The translations under genes were made by a program, and so were the position numbers. Under the pieces are notes generated by a model that ran no database searches, was not told where the DNA came from, and saw nothing but the letters and a program-made list of their open reading frames with translations. Positions 19,353-30,080 of a stretch of DNA of 60,000 nucleotides are shown here, piece by piece. Source of the stretch: Symsagittifera roscoffensis (lineage: Eukaryota > Xenacoelomorpha > Acoela > Convolutidae); contig NC_087070.1 of the NCBI RefSeq assembly GCF_963678635.1, positions 37,019,109 through 37,079,108 on the forward strand, read 5' to 3'. Position 1 is the stretch's first letter. Each line of letters opens with the position of its first letter.

Positions 19353-19898
19353 CTACTCCTGGGTTTCAACTTCGTTCCCCGCGCCTCCTCCCATGGTGAA
19401 TGGAAAGATGTTTCCGAAGGTGTTCTTCATTCTTTCTGAGAACGATGATGACGTTGTTTGTTTCCCAGTTCCGCCTGCCATCATAGTGTTGTCTGTCGGA
19501 GATCTTCTCGTTGCCGCTACTTCAGTTGAGATGTCGGACAGTTCCGACATCTCTTCCCGATCCAATGTCCCGGTGGAAGTGGCAAAATCATGGCCTTGTT
19601 CTACCGGGGTAGATTCACTCGCCAGCCTTCTGCCTCTTCCTTCCAGTCCATTTACTTCCTGGTTGTCATTCATGGTCTGGTCCGTATTGACCTCCACTTC
19701 TAACAGTTCTCTTCGCTCTTCTGAGGTCTTCTGACTTCTCGTTTCAACCATTCTGCCTGAAACCGTCCCCCTTTTGTCAGACCGGGATCGCTTGATCCAA
19801 TCCACAAAAGGATCGGTCATCGTTTTTCTTTGCTTCTCAGGTATGAATTTCCTAGAGCTATTACCTCGTTTTGGTATCCTTGACTTGTCTAGTCTCAT
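19353..19898 (-). CDS. Coiled-coil ORF upstream of gag, first part
   Basis: 181 residues starting at the ATG at 19898, the first ORF of the element. It is hydrophilic, rich in Glu, Ser and Thr, basic at the N-terminus, with no recognised domain. It ends at a TAG (19353-19355) that is followed in frame by an acidic stretch leading to the next part, so the two were probably one protein of about 560 residues or are joined by readthrough. The same TAG is present in the duplicate at 29535. Confidence 0.6.
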   Translation of the reverse strand: MRLDKSRIPKRGNSSRKFIPEKQRKTMTDPFVDWIKRSRSDKRGTVSGRMVETRSQKTSEERRELLEVEVNTDQTMNDNQEVNGLEGRGRRLASESTPVEQGHDFATSTGTLDREEMSELSDISTEVAATRRSPTDNTMMAGGTGKQTTSSSFSERMKNTFGNIFPFTMGGGAGNEVETQE

Positions 19899-22033
19899 TC
19901 TCTATTTGTCACTTTCCAATGCCTACTCTTGACTCAATTGCTAGAGACCTTATAGTATTATTAACAATAATAATGACACAACACAATAAATTTCACCAGA
20001 TTCTATTAAATAGTGACCACGAATCCCTGTATGTTGACAGAGTACAGTTTGTATAAAATTTATTCACACTAACCGATTATCGGTCCAAAGATTTTGAAAC
20101 TAGCACAATATGATGTTATCAGTCAATTTAAAAGATAGTGTACTCACTACCCAATCAAGCACAGTTTACGTTGATTTAAAATCAAAAACAAATAATTTAT
20201 TTTGACACAATATGAATGTATATATAAAAAAACGTATGTGTCTTGTACTCTTAGTCGGTCGCAGTACAATAGTCGAACCTGTCTTTTAAAGAAAAAGCTT
20301 TCCCTGCTCGATGCCGCACCAAACAGACAAAACTTTGAAGGCAGCAAATTTTCTCAAGTGGGCGTCTATTGCACCCACCGAGTACTGTGTTACCTATCTG
20401 CCTTCGGACTGCCCGTGCTAGACCTACTAAAATCCTCAGGGCAGTCACTTTTCCCAAAAACGTATTATGTTTCAATCCACACGAATGAATCACGCTCTTT
20501 TTAATTTAGACTTAGTGTCGCGAATATCCGAGTTCGGACCTGTTTTGTATTAGTCTGGTTCTTATTGAAAGGCAAGTTACCAGTGCAGTCACTGATACCT
20601 AGCCTGTGTGCTAATAACCTAATACCTCTCACTTTTTAGTCTTTCTTTCGTCTACCTAAGTTCTTTAATAAAATAATACCCCTCCGGATCGGCACAAGTA
20701 GGACCCTTCCGGATTGATAGAATCTAGACCCCTCCGGATTTGGACCCCTCTGAGTTGGTTAATAGAAGACCCCTCCGGATTTGGACCCCTCCGAATTAGC
20801 AACTATAAGACCCCTCCGGATTCGGACCCCTCCTAACTTGAAAAATCTTTGACCCCTCCGGATTGGGAGCCCTCCGGTTTTGTAAAAGTGGCTTTTCGGA
20901 GATTTCCTTTTTTCAACCTATACCCCTCCGGATACGTTCTCCGATGTAATTATGCTCTTTCAATTAACTGGGAAGGGTATGTACTACCTTCCTAGACCCT
21001 TCCGGATTGAAGTTAAGCCTCTTATTTGACAATTCACGCTAACGGTGAAGGGTCTTATCGCTGGCCTAACTTCGGCTCGATTTAGCTTTTGCTGTGCCTT
21101 TAGCCCTCCCTTCTGGTCTAGAACGGCCTAAAGTTACTTTATTCAACCGCTATTACCTTTTGGTAGGGGTCTAAGGGTTTTTCAGAAAAATTTATAAAAC
21201 GTGAAGGGTGTACCCCTCCGGATTTGTGTTATTTGGTAAAAACAATCTCAAAAAATTTTTACGCTTACTTTTCCAAAAAATTTTTGACCCTATCAGTAAG
21301 CTCAACTAATTTCTGATCTATTGGTACCAAGATCAACTCAATATGCTCAGTAGTTCCAAAGTTATTAACTAAAACGTCTTTTTTCTAAACTCAAAAAATT
21401 TTTCATTTATAGGTTCCACCTAACTTTTTCCGCAAATCTGGTCCTTTTGACCTGAAAATTATTGATCCGAGCTCAGAAGGCCTATACTCTTCTAGTTCAA
21501 TGCAAAAGACCCGATCTAAAACGCTTTTGTGGAAAAAATTTGCGAAAAACTATGCTACCTGTACCCCTCCGGATTGATGAATCCACCAAATCAAACACGT
21601 TATGTCCGATTTCTCTGCAACCCGGAAGGCTTTCGGGTAGCGGGTTTTAAAACTTGTAGATTCACTAGTGGACGTTGTCCGAACAACTATTTTTGCTGTT
21701 GTAACTCAAAAATTTCAAAAAATTTTCTAAATTTATAGTGTTTCGTTTTCTCAAAAATCACGAAAATTCGGTTTTTGGTTCCAAAATAGTTCCAACCACT
21801 TCCGAACTAAACTTAACCGGTTCTATCTATTGTGGTACCTGTCTACCTTCCTGGTTCGTGATTTTTCGGTCTTAACTAGGTTAAAAAACTATTCACGGTA
21901 AACCGGAAGGCTTCCGCGTTCCGAACTACCCTTCCGCCCCGGCGGTTCAGGCCTATTAAGGGCGTTAATGTGAGCATCCGCTCGGCGCGGAGTGCTGGTC
22001 AACGGTTCTGCCGGCCATGATGTTAAAAAAGAA
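19899..22033 (-). promoter_or_regulatory. Long 5' leader of the large element
   Basis: About 2.1 kb between the LTR/primer site and the first ATG, unusually long. It holds no convincing ORF. Its middle (20677-21575) carries the CCCCTCCGGATT motif cluster, and inverted relatives of that motif (CCGGAAGG) lie at 21602-21610 and 21902-21910. A long structured leader would suit packaging or internal ribosome entry, but this is inference. Confidence 0.6.
20677..21575. repeat. Dispersed cluster of the motif ACCCCTCCGGATT
   Basis: About fourteen copies or close variants, the first ten crowded at 15-40 bp spacing between 20677 and 20885 and the others near 20921, 20994, 21210 and 21561. Typical copies are GACCCCTCCGGATTTG and GACCCTTCCGGATTG. 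Spacers are unrelated, so this is a motif array, not a simple tandem repeat. The second tandem copy repeats it at 30859-31757. Confidence 0.85.
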
Positions 22034-22051
22034 CAACACCCAGGAGCGCCA
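22034..22051 (-). promoter_or_regulatory. Candidate tRNA primer-binding site
   Basis: Twelve bases after the 5' LTR, the coding strand reads TGGCGCTCCTGGGTGTTG, starting with the TGG that would pair with a tRNA CCA end. I could not assign the tRNA, and the gap to the LTR is longer than usual, so this is tentative. Confidence 0.4.
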
Positions 22052-22063
22052 TAAAAACATGTA

Positions 22064-22983
22064 TGTAACATTCGCCCGGAAGATACATATCGACGGATAA
22101 CAAAACTAAGTCTTAAGACGACTGGCTAACGTCTAAACAGAGCTTTGCATGCTTTTCACCGTCTCTACCAAGCCAGTACTTTTCGGTGGTCTTTCTAACA
22201 TCGGGTCGACAAAAACGTTACTGTTCTCCGGCTTCGACCAGAACGCTCAAATTAACTTAATTACATGCAAATAATGAGCTCATGGCTGGGTCTCAGTATC
22301 TTCAGACCACGAGGTCACTCCTAAAAACAGGGTTACTACTTATTATATTACTATTTTTTTTGTTCAGTAGATAAAAATCATCATCTCCATCGAAGATGGA
22401 TCAACCCTTTCCCCCAACTCCTAGCTTCTCATCCTTATCAAAATGAATCTAGATATTAATTAAATTCAAGTCAGGACATGACAGGAAGCTAAAAGTTTAT
22501 GCAACAGGATAAAAGTTCTAGTTCCTTTACCCTTCCGGATTGACGAATCCGCTGAATCAAGCTCGTTAATCTTGATTTCCTCCTAATCCGGAAGGCTGTC
22601 TTTTACCCTTCACCGTTTTTCGCAACGGCCTTGCAACTATTGTAGCAGCACAATAGTTGCAACTCGGAACGTCCTCTGCTATTCCTGCAATCTGCTGCTG
22701 TTTTTCAATCACGATTATCGTTGTTATCGTCAGCGCAACTAATGTTGTTGTGTTTTCTCTCTCGTTTTTTTGTTAAAATGGCCGTTTCAGCATTTCTCAG
22801 AAATGTGACGTCATCATTCGAATTTTTGAAATTTTAAAATACTAGAATATTCCAGCCCTCACCGTCTGGCCAAACGTTCCAATAACGCTCTTAGTTCTTA
22901 AAAACCACCAATCCGGAAGGCTTACTGCTAAAATTCCGAATTCTGCAGAGATTGCATTTTCCACATTCTGGTCGAATGTCACA
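22064..22983 (-). repeat. 5' LTR of the large element
   Basis: Same length as the 3' LTR and nearly identical to it. It starts on the coding strand with TGTGACATTCG and ends with CGAATGTTACA. It should contain the promoter, but I see no decisive TATA box. The following sequence from 22984 is the right half of the old LTR in which the element landed. Confidence 0.88.
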
Positions 22984-23293
22984 ATGATGATTTTTATCCA
23001 CTGAACAAAACAAAAACAATAGTAAAATATTAAATAAGATGCAGTCCTGTTTTAAGGAGTGACCTCGTGGTCTGCGGATACTGAGACCCAGCCTCACTAT
23101 TAATGCATATAACTAAGTTATTTAGAGCGTTCTGATCAAAGCCGGAAACAGTAACTTTTTTTGTCGACCCGACGTTAGAAAGACCACCAAAAGAGACGGT
23201 GAAAAGCATATAAAGCTGTGTTTAGACGCTAGCCAGTCGATTTAGAACCTCGCTTTATTTTCCGTCGATATGTACTTCCGGGCGAATGTTACA
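22984..23293 (+). repeat. Right half of the old LTR split by the large element
   Basis: Matches 2726-3053 and ends in CGAATGTTACA. Together with 5864-6225 it forms one old LTR. 23294-23405 continues as in 3054-3166. Confidence 0.82.
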
Positions 23294-23460
23294 ATTCATA
23301 ACACAACAATTCAAGGTAAGCTTAAAGAAGTTTCAAAATCTTATGGATTTCGCTTTTCTGATAAAAACTAACTCAAACTTTATCAATAAGTAATTGAATA
23401 TCAAATGAACTATGAACTCATATGAACTACTAGGCAGAAATAGAACAGGCTGCAGAGGCA
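23294..23460. other. Spacer with a copied piece of PLE sequence
   Basis: The first 110 bases match 3054-3166. Then 23417-23458 carries TATGAACTACTAGGCAGAAA and following bases that are almost identical to the PLE polymerase sequence at 25385-25431, about 2 kb away. Confidence 0.65.
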
Positions 23461-26200
23461 TTCCTTACAAGGATAAAGTCGGATCGCAATGATTGAATGT
23501 TTTGCCATGTAGGAGTCTTAAAATTAATAAAGGATTTCAAAATGTAATTTGCGAACAATTTTGAACATTTGTGCATCATCAAGTTTAAAAGAATTAAAAA
23601 TTTATAAAAAGATCATCCATCATAAAAATGTCCTAAGACAATGGCTATACAATATCACTTAAGAAATTCAACCGATCAGAAGTTTGCATGTTTGAAAATA
23701 CATCATTATTATATGATCAGACTTAAGTTTCCGAGACAGTCTAACAACTTTCTCATTAAGTTAAATTAAAATTAATTTCTGGGTTTTTCTCAATTTTTTA
23801 AAATTTCGAAACATGTCAATTTTTGTTATTTCGGAACTATAACTTAAGGGTCAGTTCTCTGATCCTGAATTCAACGCGCGAATTCGTTCTCGATCGATCC
23901 TTCCAGATGTGGAGCGCTTCAAATGTCAGTAGCTTTAGGTTGGTGTTAGCTTAATTTATAACCTCCCATGACATTCCCACGCTCGTGCCCTCATTTCCAC
24001 CGTGACTTTGATGCTGTCCAACCGGTGAATCCTCTTTTCGGTATTCGTCAATTCTACTGGTTAGATGTCGGACCGTTTGGCCAAACTAGGTGGAGTTAAA
24101 TGCACAACAAGAAAATTTGTAAACCACTTTTGTTCCTAGTTCACGCGCAAAATAGGACTTAAAAAATTGTAGGCTTGTTTTCAGCTTTCTGGTGTTGAAA
24201 ACAATGTTTGCCTTGATTAAGTTCCGCACCTTATTTGTAAAAATCAGACTTTTGATTGCCTCGGTACTGCACTACCATCTGGGTGGTGTGTCTGTATTAT
24301 CAATATACCCTTGATGTGGATCCTTACCAGGCTCTTTTTGACTTTTCCTTTGATTAGATTCTCAAGGGTCTTTGAAACAGTTTTATCAGTCCAAGTTTCT
24401 CGGGTTTGCTTTTCCATCCAATGTTTTCTGCTTACCTTCATGGTCTCATCAAATTAATCCAAATTGAAGTGCTTCTGGAAATTCGATGAACTGCGCCTTC
24501 TATTATGCTTTTCTCATAAGGGAGTGGAGCGCAGCTCCTTAAATATAGAATTGTCACTGTATCAGTTGGTTTTTGATAGCATCCTTAGATTACGTTTTAA
24601 CGTGTGTCCACGTTAACGTTAATGTCAAGAAAGGCTAAGTCGCTGTTCTAGTTAGCCTTTTCTAGAGTAATCTGTTGATTAGGATATAAATGGCTTGCAG
24701 CAATCAACAATTCTTTTGGATCTCCTTTTACAGTTCTCACAATATCATCTACATACTTCAAAAAGGGTTCTATTTCCTCTGAAAGTTGGTTTCTTTCTCT
24801 TAACTTAGAGCAATACGAGCAAAACCAAACAGTACTAACTATATTTCTTTATTCAGCTTCTTGAAGTTTACTAGATTTCTGATAAAACAAATTATAAAAA
24901 CTCTCATATTCAACAGCTTTCTGTCTACACGAAGTTTTTATTCTACCTTCTGGACAGATGCCATTTAAATGACCCATTGGCTTGCAAATTTTGGGAATCT
25001 ACTTTCTCAATACAGGTTGGAACTCTTCGTCCACAAACTTGCCAGTATGACTTCAAATGATTTTCTCATAACCAAACCTTCCCTCTGTGTATACCACATA
25101 TCGTTGCAGTTAAAATGCAATTGACCTACAGCGAGGTTTAGCAATCTCTTCAAAGTCTAAACTCTGGAGGTTTTCTTGGTCATAAAGGTTTTTGAGTTCA
25201 AAGTCGATAGCCTGTTTGAGTGGAATATTAGTGAACAAACTTTTAACATCTAAGGAATTTATGTTTTCATCAGAGTCTAATTCAACATTCTCAATAATCT
25301 CTCCTGTTTTTTGCTTCTCTGTTTCTCCGTTCACTCCCTCAATTTTATCAAAAAATTTGGACAAAATTTTGGTCAAGTTCTCATATGAACTACTAGGCAG
25401 AAATAGAACAGGCCGCAGAGGCATTCCTTTCAACTGTACTTTTGCTAAGCCGTACAAATGAGCCGGTTGGCTAACTGTTGACCTGAAGTTGCTGCATAGA
25501 TTTTCATTTATGCCATTGCTCCTTTTCAGACTCGACTGCTCTTTGTTAACAACTTGCTCAGTCCTTAATACTACACAATCATCAGTAAAATTCATTGCTT
25601 TAAAATTGATCTGACTGTAAAGTTTGTAGGAGTTTGGTTTTGTATTGGTCTTTTTTCACGATACAAAACTCAACCCCTTTTTCGAATGGCCCCGTTGAAA
25701 CAATGTTGTTTTTGAGATACTTTCTAGCTTTTTCCACCCCTCTATCAGATGATGTCTGTTTCACTCACTCTACATAAGGTTTAGCTGCCGCTTCGATCTC
25801 ACAAAACGACTCCCCTGCTTCGTTCTGATTTTTCAATAGGAAGAAAAACTTATCCACATCAGACAAAAAAATGAATTTCTGTGATTTTATCCCGAACCGG
25901 GTGTTTTCGTCCCAGGGATAAAACTTCTTGCACCCACTTTGGTAAATCAACGCCCTCTAAAGCTATTACTTACTGACCAGTCACATTCTTTGCTGAACGG
26001 TCAATCTTGTCTTTCTGAGAGTTTTTGATTGTGTTTTTGTGGGTTTCCTTCACTGTGCTTGACTTCCTTCTGTTCACACGTATAATAAAATGCAAAACTG
26101 ACGGCTAAAATTTTTCATCAACCTCCTGAAGCAGTACCACTAGTGCTTTCCCTAGCTTGTTGCTTAAGTTCTTCTCGTCAATTCAAGTCTTATTTAGTTC
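23461..26200 (-). pseudogene. Minus-strand Penelope-like element, longest copy
   Basis: Read on the minus strand: an N-terminal region (25950-25765), then 25595-25110 with AHLYGLAKVQ, PLRPVL and SLDVKSLFTNIPL (reverse-transcriptase motif A). The next segment, holding CNDMWYTQREG and VEYESF, is broken by stops. YVDDIVRTV lies near 24755-24725, then HRIF and KTLENLIKGK at 24500-24244. The GIY-YIG domain (about 24150-23860) is frameshifted, with ALHIWKD near its end. The 3' untranslated region with the hammerhead-like stem extends to about 23461. Stops and frameshifts throughout mean no active protein. Confidence 0.8.
25110..25595 (-). pseudogene. PLE reverse-transcriptase fragment with motif A
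   Basis: A 161-residue open part of the minus-strand PLE. It has PAHLYGLAKVQ and GMPLRPVL near the middle and NINSLDVKSLFTNIPLKQA near the end, the DVxSLFTNIP form of motif A being typical of Penelope-like enzymes. The catalytic Asp is present, but the enzyme is broken downstream. Identical at 35292-35777. Confidence 0.8.
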
Positions 26201-26429
26201 ACTTCTGAGTAGTTTTAGCTGCAAAAAACGAACCGCTTGTTCCGAAAAAATCCCGACTTCCGGCATCCGGAATTGCAAAAATCCGCTATTTTATAGTTTG
26301 AAAACAGTTATTTAGTAACGATTCTCTAGTATGCATCGTAAAAATGGTGTGTTCAAATAACTTGTATCCGCCTTAACTTTAATCATAATTGAAAAATTAA
26401 GATTTAAATTGAGAAATCATCAGCCTAGA
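26201..26429. other. Unassigned gap between PLE and old Gypsy LTR
   Basis: AT-rich, no ORF; contains the palindrome TCCGGCATCCGGA near 26262. Confidence 0.4.
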
Positions 26430-26870
26430 CTCGTTCTTCAAAACCATGTAAAAACATAGAATCTGTAAGGTATCGAAAACGGCTCTGAGGAGAAGTCAAG
26501 GTTAAAACCTGAAATTATCTTAGAATTTATGATGTCTGAGAACTGACATGATTGATTTCCGATAATCACACTGACACAAATGTCTTGTCATTTAGTAGAA
26601 ATTCGTTGTGTACAATTGTCAAGATTTTTAACCAGCAAATTAAAATGATACTGAGAAGATCCATAATCGTGATCAGCTATAATTAGCGATTTTATTGAGA
26701 AAAACGGGGATACCCTTGTCAAGCTTTAGAACTTTGAGTCTCCCAAAACCAGTTGACATTTATTCAACCATAACAAAATCTAGCCTTTAATATTTTTTGA
26801 ATTATAGGTAATTTATGTAAACTACTTTGACTACTTTAAGGTGTATGAATCAGAGGAATAAGAGAATCTT
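26430..26870 (+). repeat. 5' LTR of the degenerate plus-strand Gypsy, duplicated copy
   Basis: Roughly 75-80 percent similar by eye to 44730-45120 in the same orientation (shared blocks GAGAACTGACAT, CTGAGAAGAT, AATCTCCCAATACC-like and CAAATCTA-like). Edges are approximate. Identical to 36612-37052. Confidence 0.6.
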
Positions 26871-27640
26871 TGAAAGTTGAAATTGATAACTTCAAACTTA
26901 GTAGTTGCGCGTCTTATCACAATAATGACAGAAAAAACAACCCGAGTCGGTAGGAACAAGTTTGTTTCAGAAAGAAATAGAGAAAAAAATGTCGGAAAAT
27001 CATTTAAAATTTAAATAAAACGTTACAACAAGTTTCAATCAATGTTCACTTAGGTAACCAATACAACTAGACAAAAGTTTGATCGATTCGTTTTTCTACT
27101 GTTTCGAGCTGTTATTTTTCAATTATTTGTGGAAAACAAGAAGTTTTTGGGTCAATTTTAACCAAAATTTAAATAAAAACAAGCTGGAAAAACATAAAAT
27201 TGTCCAGAAAGACTGATCTGTTTCTGAAATAACTGTAGCTTATTGTAGTTTGAAAGACTTAAAAGAAAAATTATTTTAAATTGAAATCAGCGGGTAAGAC
27301 CTGGAAAAACTCCAACTCTAGGGATAATTGGAATAACAATTTATTAGGGTCACAGTTAAGTATGACAACGGCAAATTCGGTCTCCAAGAAGTGTTTACCG
27401 GAGGCCTTCACCAATTCCAACGACTTAGAAAACTACTAAACAGACTCTGAGCTATTAGTCGAACTACAAAACTAGAAATGTATTGTAAATGGAACCGAAG
27501 GTGTTGAACGGCCGCATTCCTTCGCGTTAAGACTGCAGAAATCTGCAACCGAGGTTACCGCACACTTCCGGATGCCACTATGGAGGCATTACAGTGGGCT
27601 TTTTGGAGACATTACAGTGATTAAAGTAGTGGACTTCCGA
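26871..27640 (+). other. 5' untranslated part of the old Gypsy, no gene seen
   Basis: AT-rich sequence between the diverged LTR and the first recognisable gag segment. Repeated at 37053-37822. Confidence 0.4.
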
Positions 27641-28596
27641 GAACGGCTAGCACGTCGCGTTCAGCATGCAGGTGAAAAACTAACAGATTTTCTTGAAGGC
27701 TTGCAGCAATTGGCTCTGAAGGTGTACCCAGCCAAGTAACACGCCAAACCGGATCACTTAGTGCTTCGAGGTTTCATCCAGGGGATCCACCACTGTCACT
27801 TTAGACATGAGCTACGCAAGAAAAATGAGGAAAAGGACATGAACATCGCGAATCCTTTAGAAAAAGTTTTCCACCTGGAAGCTGTCATTAGAATTGAGGA
27901 AGAAGAGCAAACGCTGCGAATAGTAGCCATACGGAGATATGAAACAGAAATCCTAATATACTTGATGAACAGACTTTTTCAACACATGTCTGTCATGTCT
28001 GTCGGTAGTGAAAACAATACCCCGAGCAGTGACGGTCAAAGAAACGGAAGCCGCTGGTAATAAACGCGAAGCGAAGGGAACCGATATAGGGAACAAAGTT
28101 GAAGAATCGAGCAAGAATTCCCACTCCTGGACCAAATACTCGCCGACGAAACGACGATCTTAGAAGGGAAAACAATTATGACAAATGATGACTATACTGG
28201 CAAAAATGTCGTTGGGTGAAAAGCTGCCGTAATTCTTTTACTTGTGGTCGCTCTACCCACATTGAGTGAAACTGTCCTTGGAATAATAGGACGGAACAAA
28301 CCAACAAACCAGCAAAAACAATGATTTCACTGTGGAGATACAATTGAACGGCGAATTTTTAACGGGACTGCTGAACAGCGGGAGTAGCGTTTCGCTCATA
28401 AGTTTGTAGCGTTTCGAAAACTGGGAAAAATAAAGGCTTCCAAAAGTAACGTTTTAACGGCTAACAAATCGGCGTTGAAAATTTTTGGCAATGTGTATAT
28501 CAAAATCCAAACAAAAACAAAATCTGAAGACTTCGACCAGGAATTTTTGATAACGGCGGATAACTGCTTACCCTGCCTCTTTGCTTTGGATTTCAG
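27641..28596 (+). pseudogene. Old Gypsy gag and protease start, truncated by the duplication junction
   Basis: A gag-like segment (FRERLARRVQHAGEKLTDFL, then LVLRGFIQGI) runs from about 27640 to 28060. A damaged zinc knuckle with a stop lies at about 28225-28280. A protease-like block, GLLNSGSSVSLIS, follows near 28365-28405, where the catalytic D of DSG is N. Cut at 28596. The continuous version is at 37822-42250. Confidence 0.7.
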
Positions 28597-29438
28597 GTTA
28601 GAGGTTTGTCTGTCCCCGTTGAACTTGCTCTACTGTTCGGGCCCCATGCTGTATTACCCCTTGTGGCATAGCCTGATGAACTGCCCCTGCCTCTAGTGGA
28701 TCCATACGTCTTCCTCCTTTGATGTTCATTGAAGTTCACCCTCGGTTCCCTGCTGGGACCTCCCGAGTTCAGCTCTCCTTCTTTTGGTCCAATCTTGCTG
28801 CTTAGTAGCCCGTCCAACCTATCCATGATAGCCTGAGTTCGCCTCTCCATCATCGCGTCTATCTTTGTGTCAAGAGTCCCAAGAGACTGCTCTTGCTGAA
28901 TTCTTAACTTCTCCATGTCGGCTCTTAAGCGTAACTCCCTCTGTTCCGCCTCTCTTGTCATTCGCGACAAGTTCCTCGTCATATGTTCGTCCGTCCTTTC
29001 TTTCAAGCGTTTTTCGCTTCTGCCAACTTCTTGTCTGTTGCGGTTTATTTCTTCCCGCAGACTTTCTCTTTCAATGTGAACTGCTCTTTCTAGTTCACTC
29101 ATCCTTATCGACATCTGTTCATTTTGTTCTCCTAAACTGTCCACTATGTTGTTTAAGGCTTCCTCTAGTGCTGCGCCGTTATCCATGAGTGGCGTCGCTA
29201 GTGGTGGTGTAACCCTGTCGGTCCCAGGTAACTTCGTGCTTGTCGAGATCCGGGCCTTGACTCTCTGCTTCAACGTCTTTTCATTATTTATTTCAGGATC
29301 CATTAACGCGTTGCCCAGCCCTCTGGTTCTACTCTCTCCAGGTTGTGGCTCCGAACTTGTCCTAATCGCGAAGTCCTTTGACTGGCCCGGTGTGTTTGCC
29401 TCTTTGATTATCGTTGTCACTACACCAAATTTGTCCAT
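28593..29438 (-). pseudogene. Truncated duplicate of the coiled-coil ORF, second part
   Basis: Identical to 18415-19256 but cut at the duplication junction, so it loses the C-terminal 70 or so residues and runs into a stop after three bases of foreign sequence. No gag-pol follows, so this copy cannot belong to an autonomous element. Confidence 0.85.
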
Positions 29439-29534
29439 GGTTCCAGTCTCTCTTCCGACGTGTGTCTCACTCTCCTGGATCGAACTATTGAGACTGACTT
29501 GAGATCCAAAGTCCCCTTGCTCCTCTTCATCCTC

Positions 29535-30080
29535 CTACTCCTGGGTTTCAACTTCGTTCCCCGCGCCTCCTCCCATGGTGAATGGAAAGATGTTTCCGAA
29601 GGTGTTCTTCATTCTTTCTGAGAACGATGATGACGTTGTTTGTTTCCCAGTTCCGCCTGCCATCATAGTGTTGTCTGTCGGAGATCTTCTCGTTGCCGCT
29701 ACTTCAGTTGAGATGTCGGACAGTTCCGACATCTCTTCCCGATCCAATGTCCCGGTGGAAGTGGCAAAATCATGGCCTTGTTCTACCGGGGTAGATTCAC
29801 TCGCCAGCCTTCTGCCTCTTCCTTCCAGTCCATTTACTTCCTGGTTGTCATTCATGGTCTGGTCCGTATTGACCTCCACTTCTAACAGTTCTCTTCGCTC
29901 TTCTGAGGTCTTCTGACTTCTCGTTTCAACCATTCTGCCTGAAACCGTCCCCCTTTTGTCAGACCGGGATCGCTTGATCCAATCCACAAAAGGATCGGTC
30001 ATCGTTTTTCTTTGCTTCTCAGGTATGAATTTCCTAGAGCTATTACCTCGTTTTGGTATCCTTGACTTGTCTAGTCTCAT
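29535..30080 (-). CDS. Duplicate of the coiled-coil ORF, first part
   Basis: A copy of 19353-19898 with the same ATG and the same closing TAG. It is separated from any gag-pol. It may be transcribed from the adjacent LTR at 32246-33165 but has no downstream polyprotein. Confidence 0.6.
   Translation of the reverse strand: MRLDKSRIPKRGNSSRKFIPEKQRKTMTDPFVDWIKRSRSDKRGTVSGRMVETRSQKTSEERRELLEVEVNTDQTMNDNQEVNGLEGRGRRLASESTPVEQGHDFATSTGTLDREEMSELSDISTEVAATRRSPTDNTMMAGGTGKQTTSSSFSERMKNTFGNIFPFTMGGGAGNEVETQE

Larger units (their letters stand above)
6226..22983 (-). mobile_element. Large Ty3/Gypsy-type LTR retrotransposon with macro-like and SGNH-like ORFs
   Basis: Bounded by 920-bp direct repeats, 6226-7145 and 22064-22983, each with TG...CA ends. 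Its flanks (…GAGATG at 6225 and ATGATGATT from 22984) are contiguous in the empty copy near 2725, with at most ATG duplicated, ambiguous because of the ATGATG context. On the minus strand the order is LTR, leader, coiled-coil ORF, gag, protease, RT, RNase H, integrase, macro-like ORF, SGNH-like ORF, polypurine tract, LTR. The RT-RNase H-integrase order is that of Ty3/Gypsy. GC content is well above that of the flanks. Several in-frame stops make this copy defective unless they are read through. Confidence 0.9.
18415..28596. repeat. Tandem duplication of 10,182 bp, first copy
   Basis: Every feature in this span recurs 10,182 bp to the right. The left breakpoint lies inside the coiled-coil ORF of the large element (18415, GTTAGAGG). 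The right one lies in the protease region of the old Gypsy element (28595, GGATTTCA). A single extra G (28596) sits at the junction and I see no microhomology. One difference between copies was noticed, T at 21562 against G at 31744. Confidence 0.93.

Noticed and set aside
20202-20504. A 100-residue plus-strand frame, repeated at 30384-30686
   Set aside because: It lies antisense in the leader of the element, has no recognised domain, and its repetition is due to the 10.2-kb duplication.
20677-21575. CRISPR array
   Set aside because: The motifs are short, degenerate and irregularly spaced in an animal retrotransposon leader, with no cas genes.
22064-23293. A 1.2-kb DNA transposon with TGTAACATTCG terminal inverted repeats
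   Set aside because: The inverted ends arise because the right half of an old LTR, in opposite orientation, follows the young 5' LTR. The 920-bp direct repeat at 6226-7145 and the empty site near 2725 explain the arrangement better.
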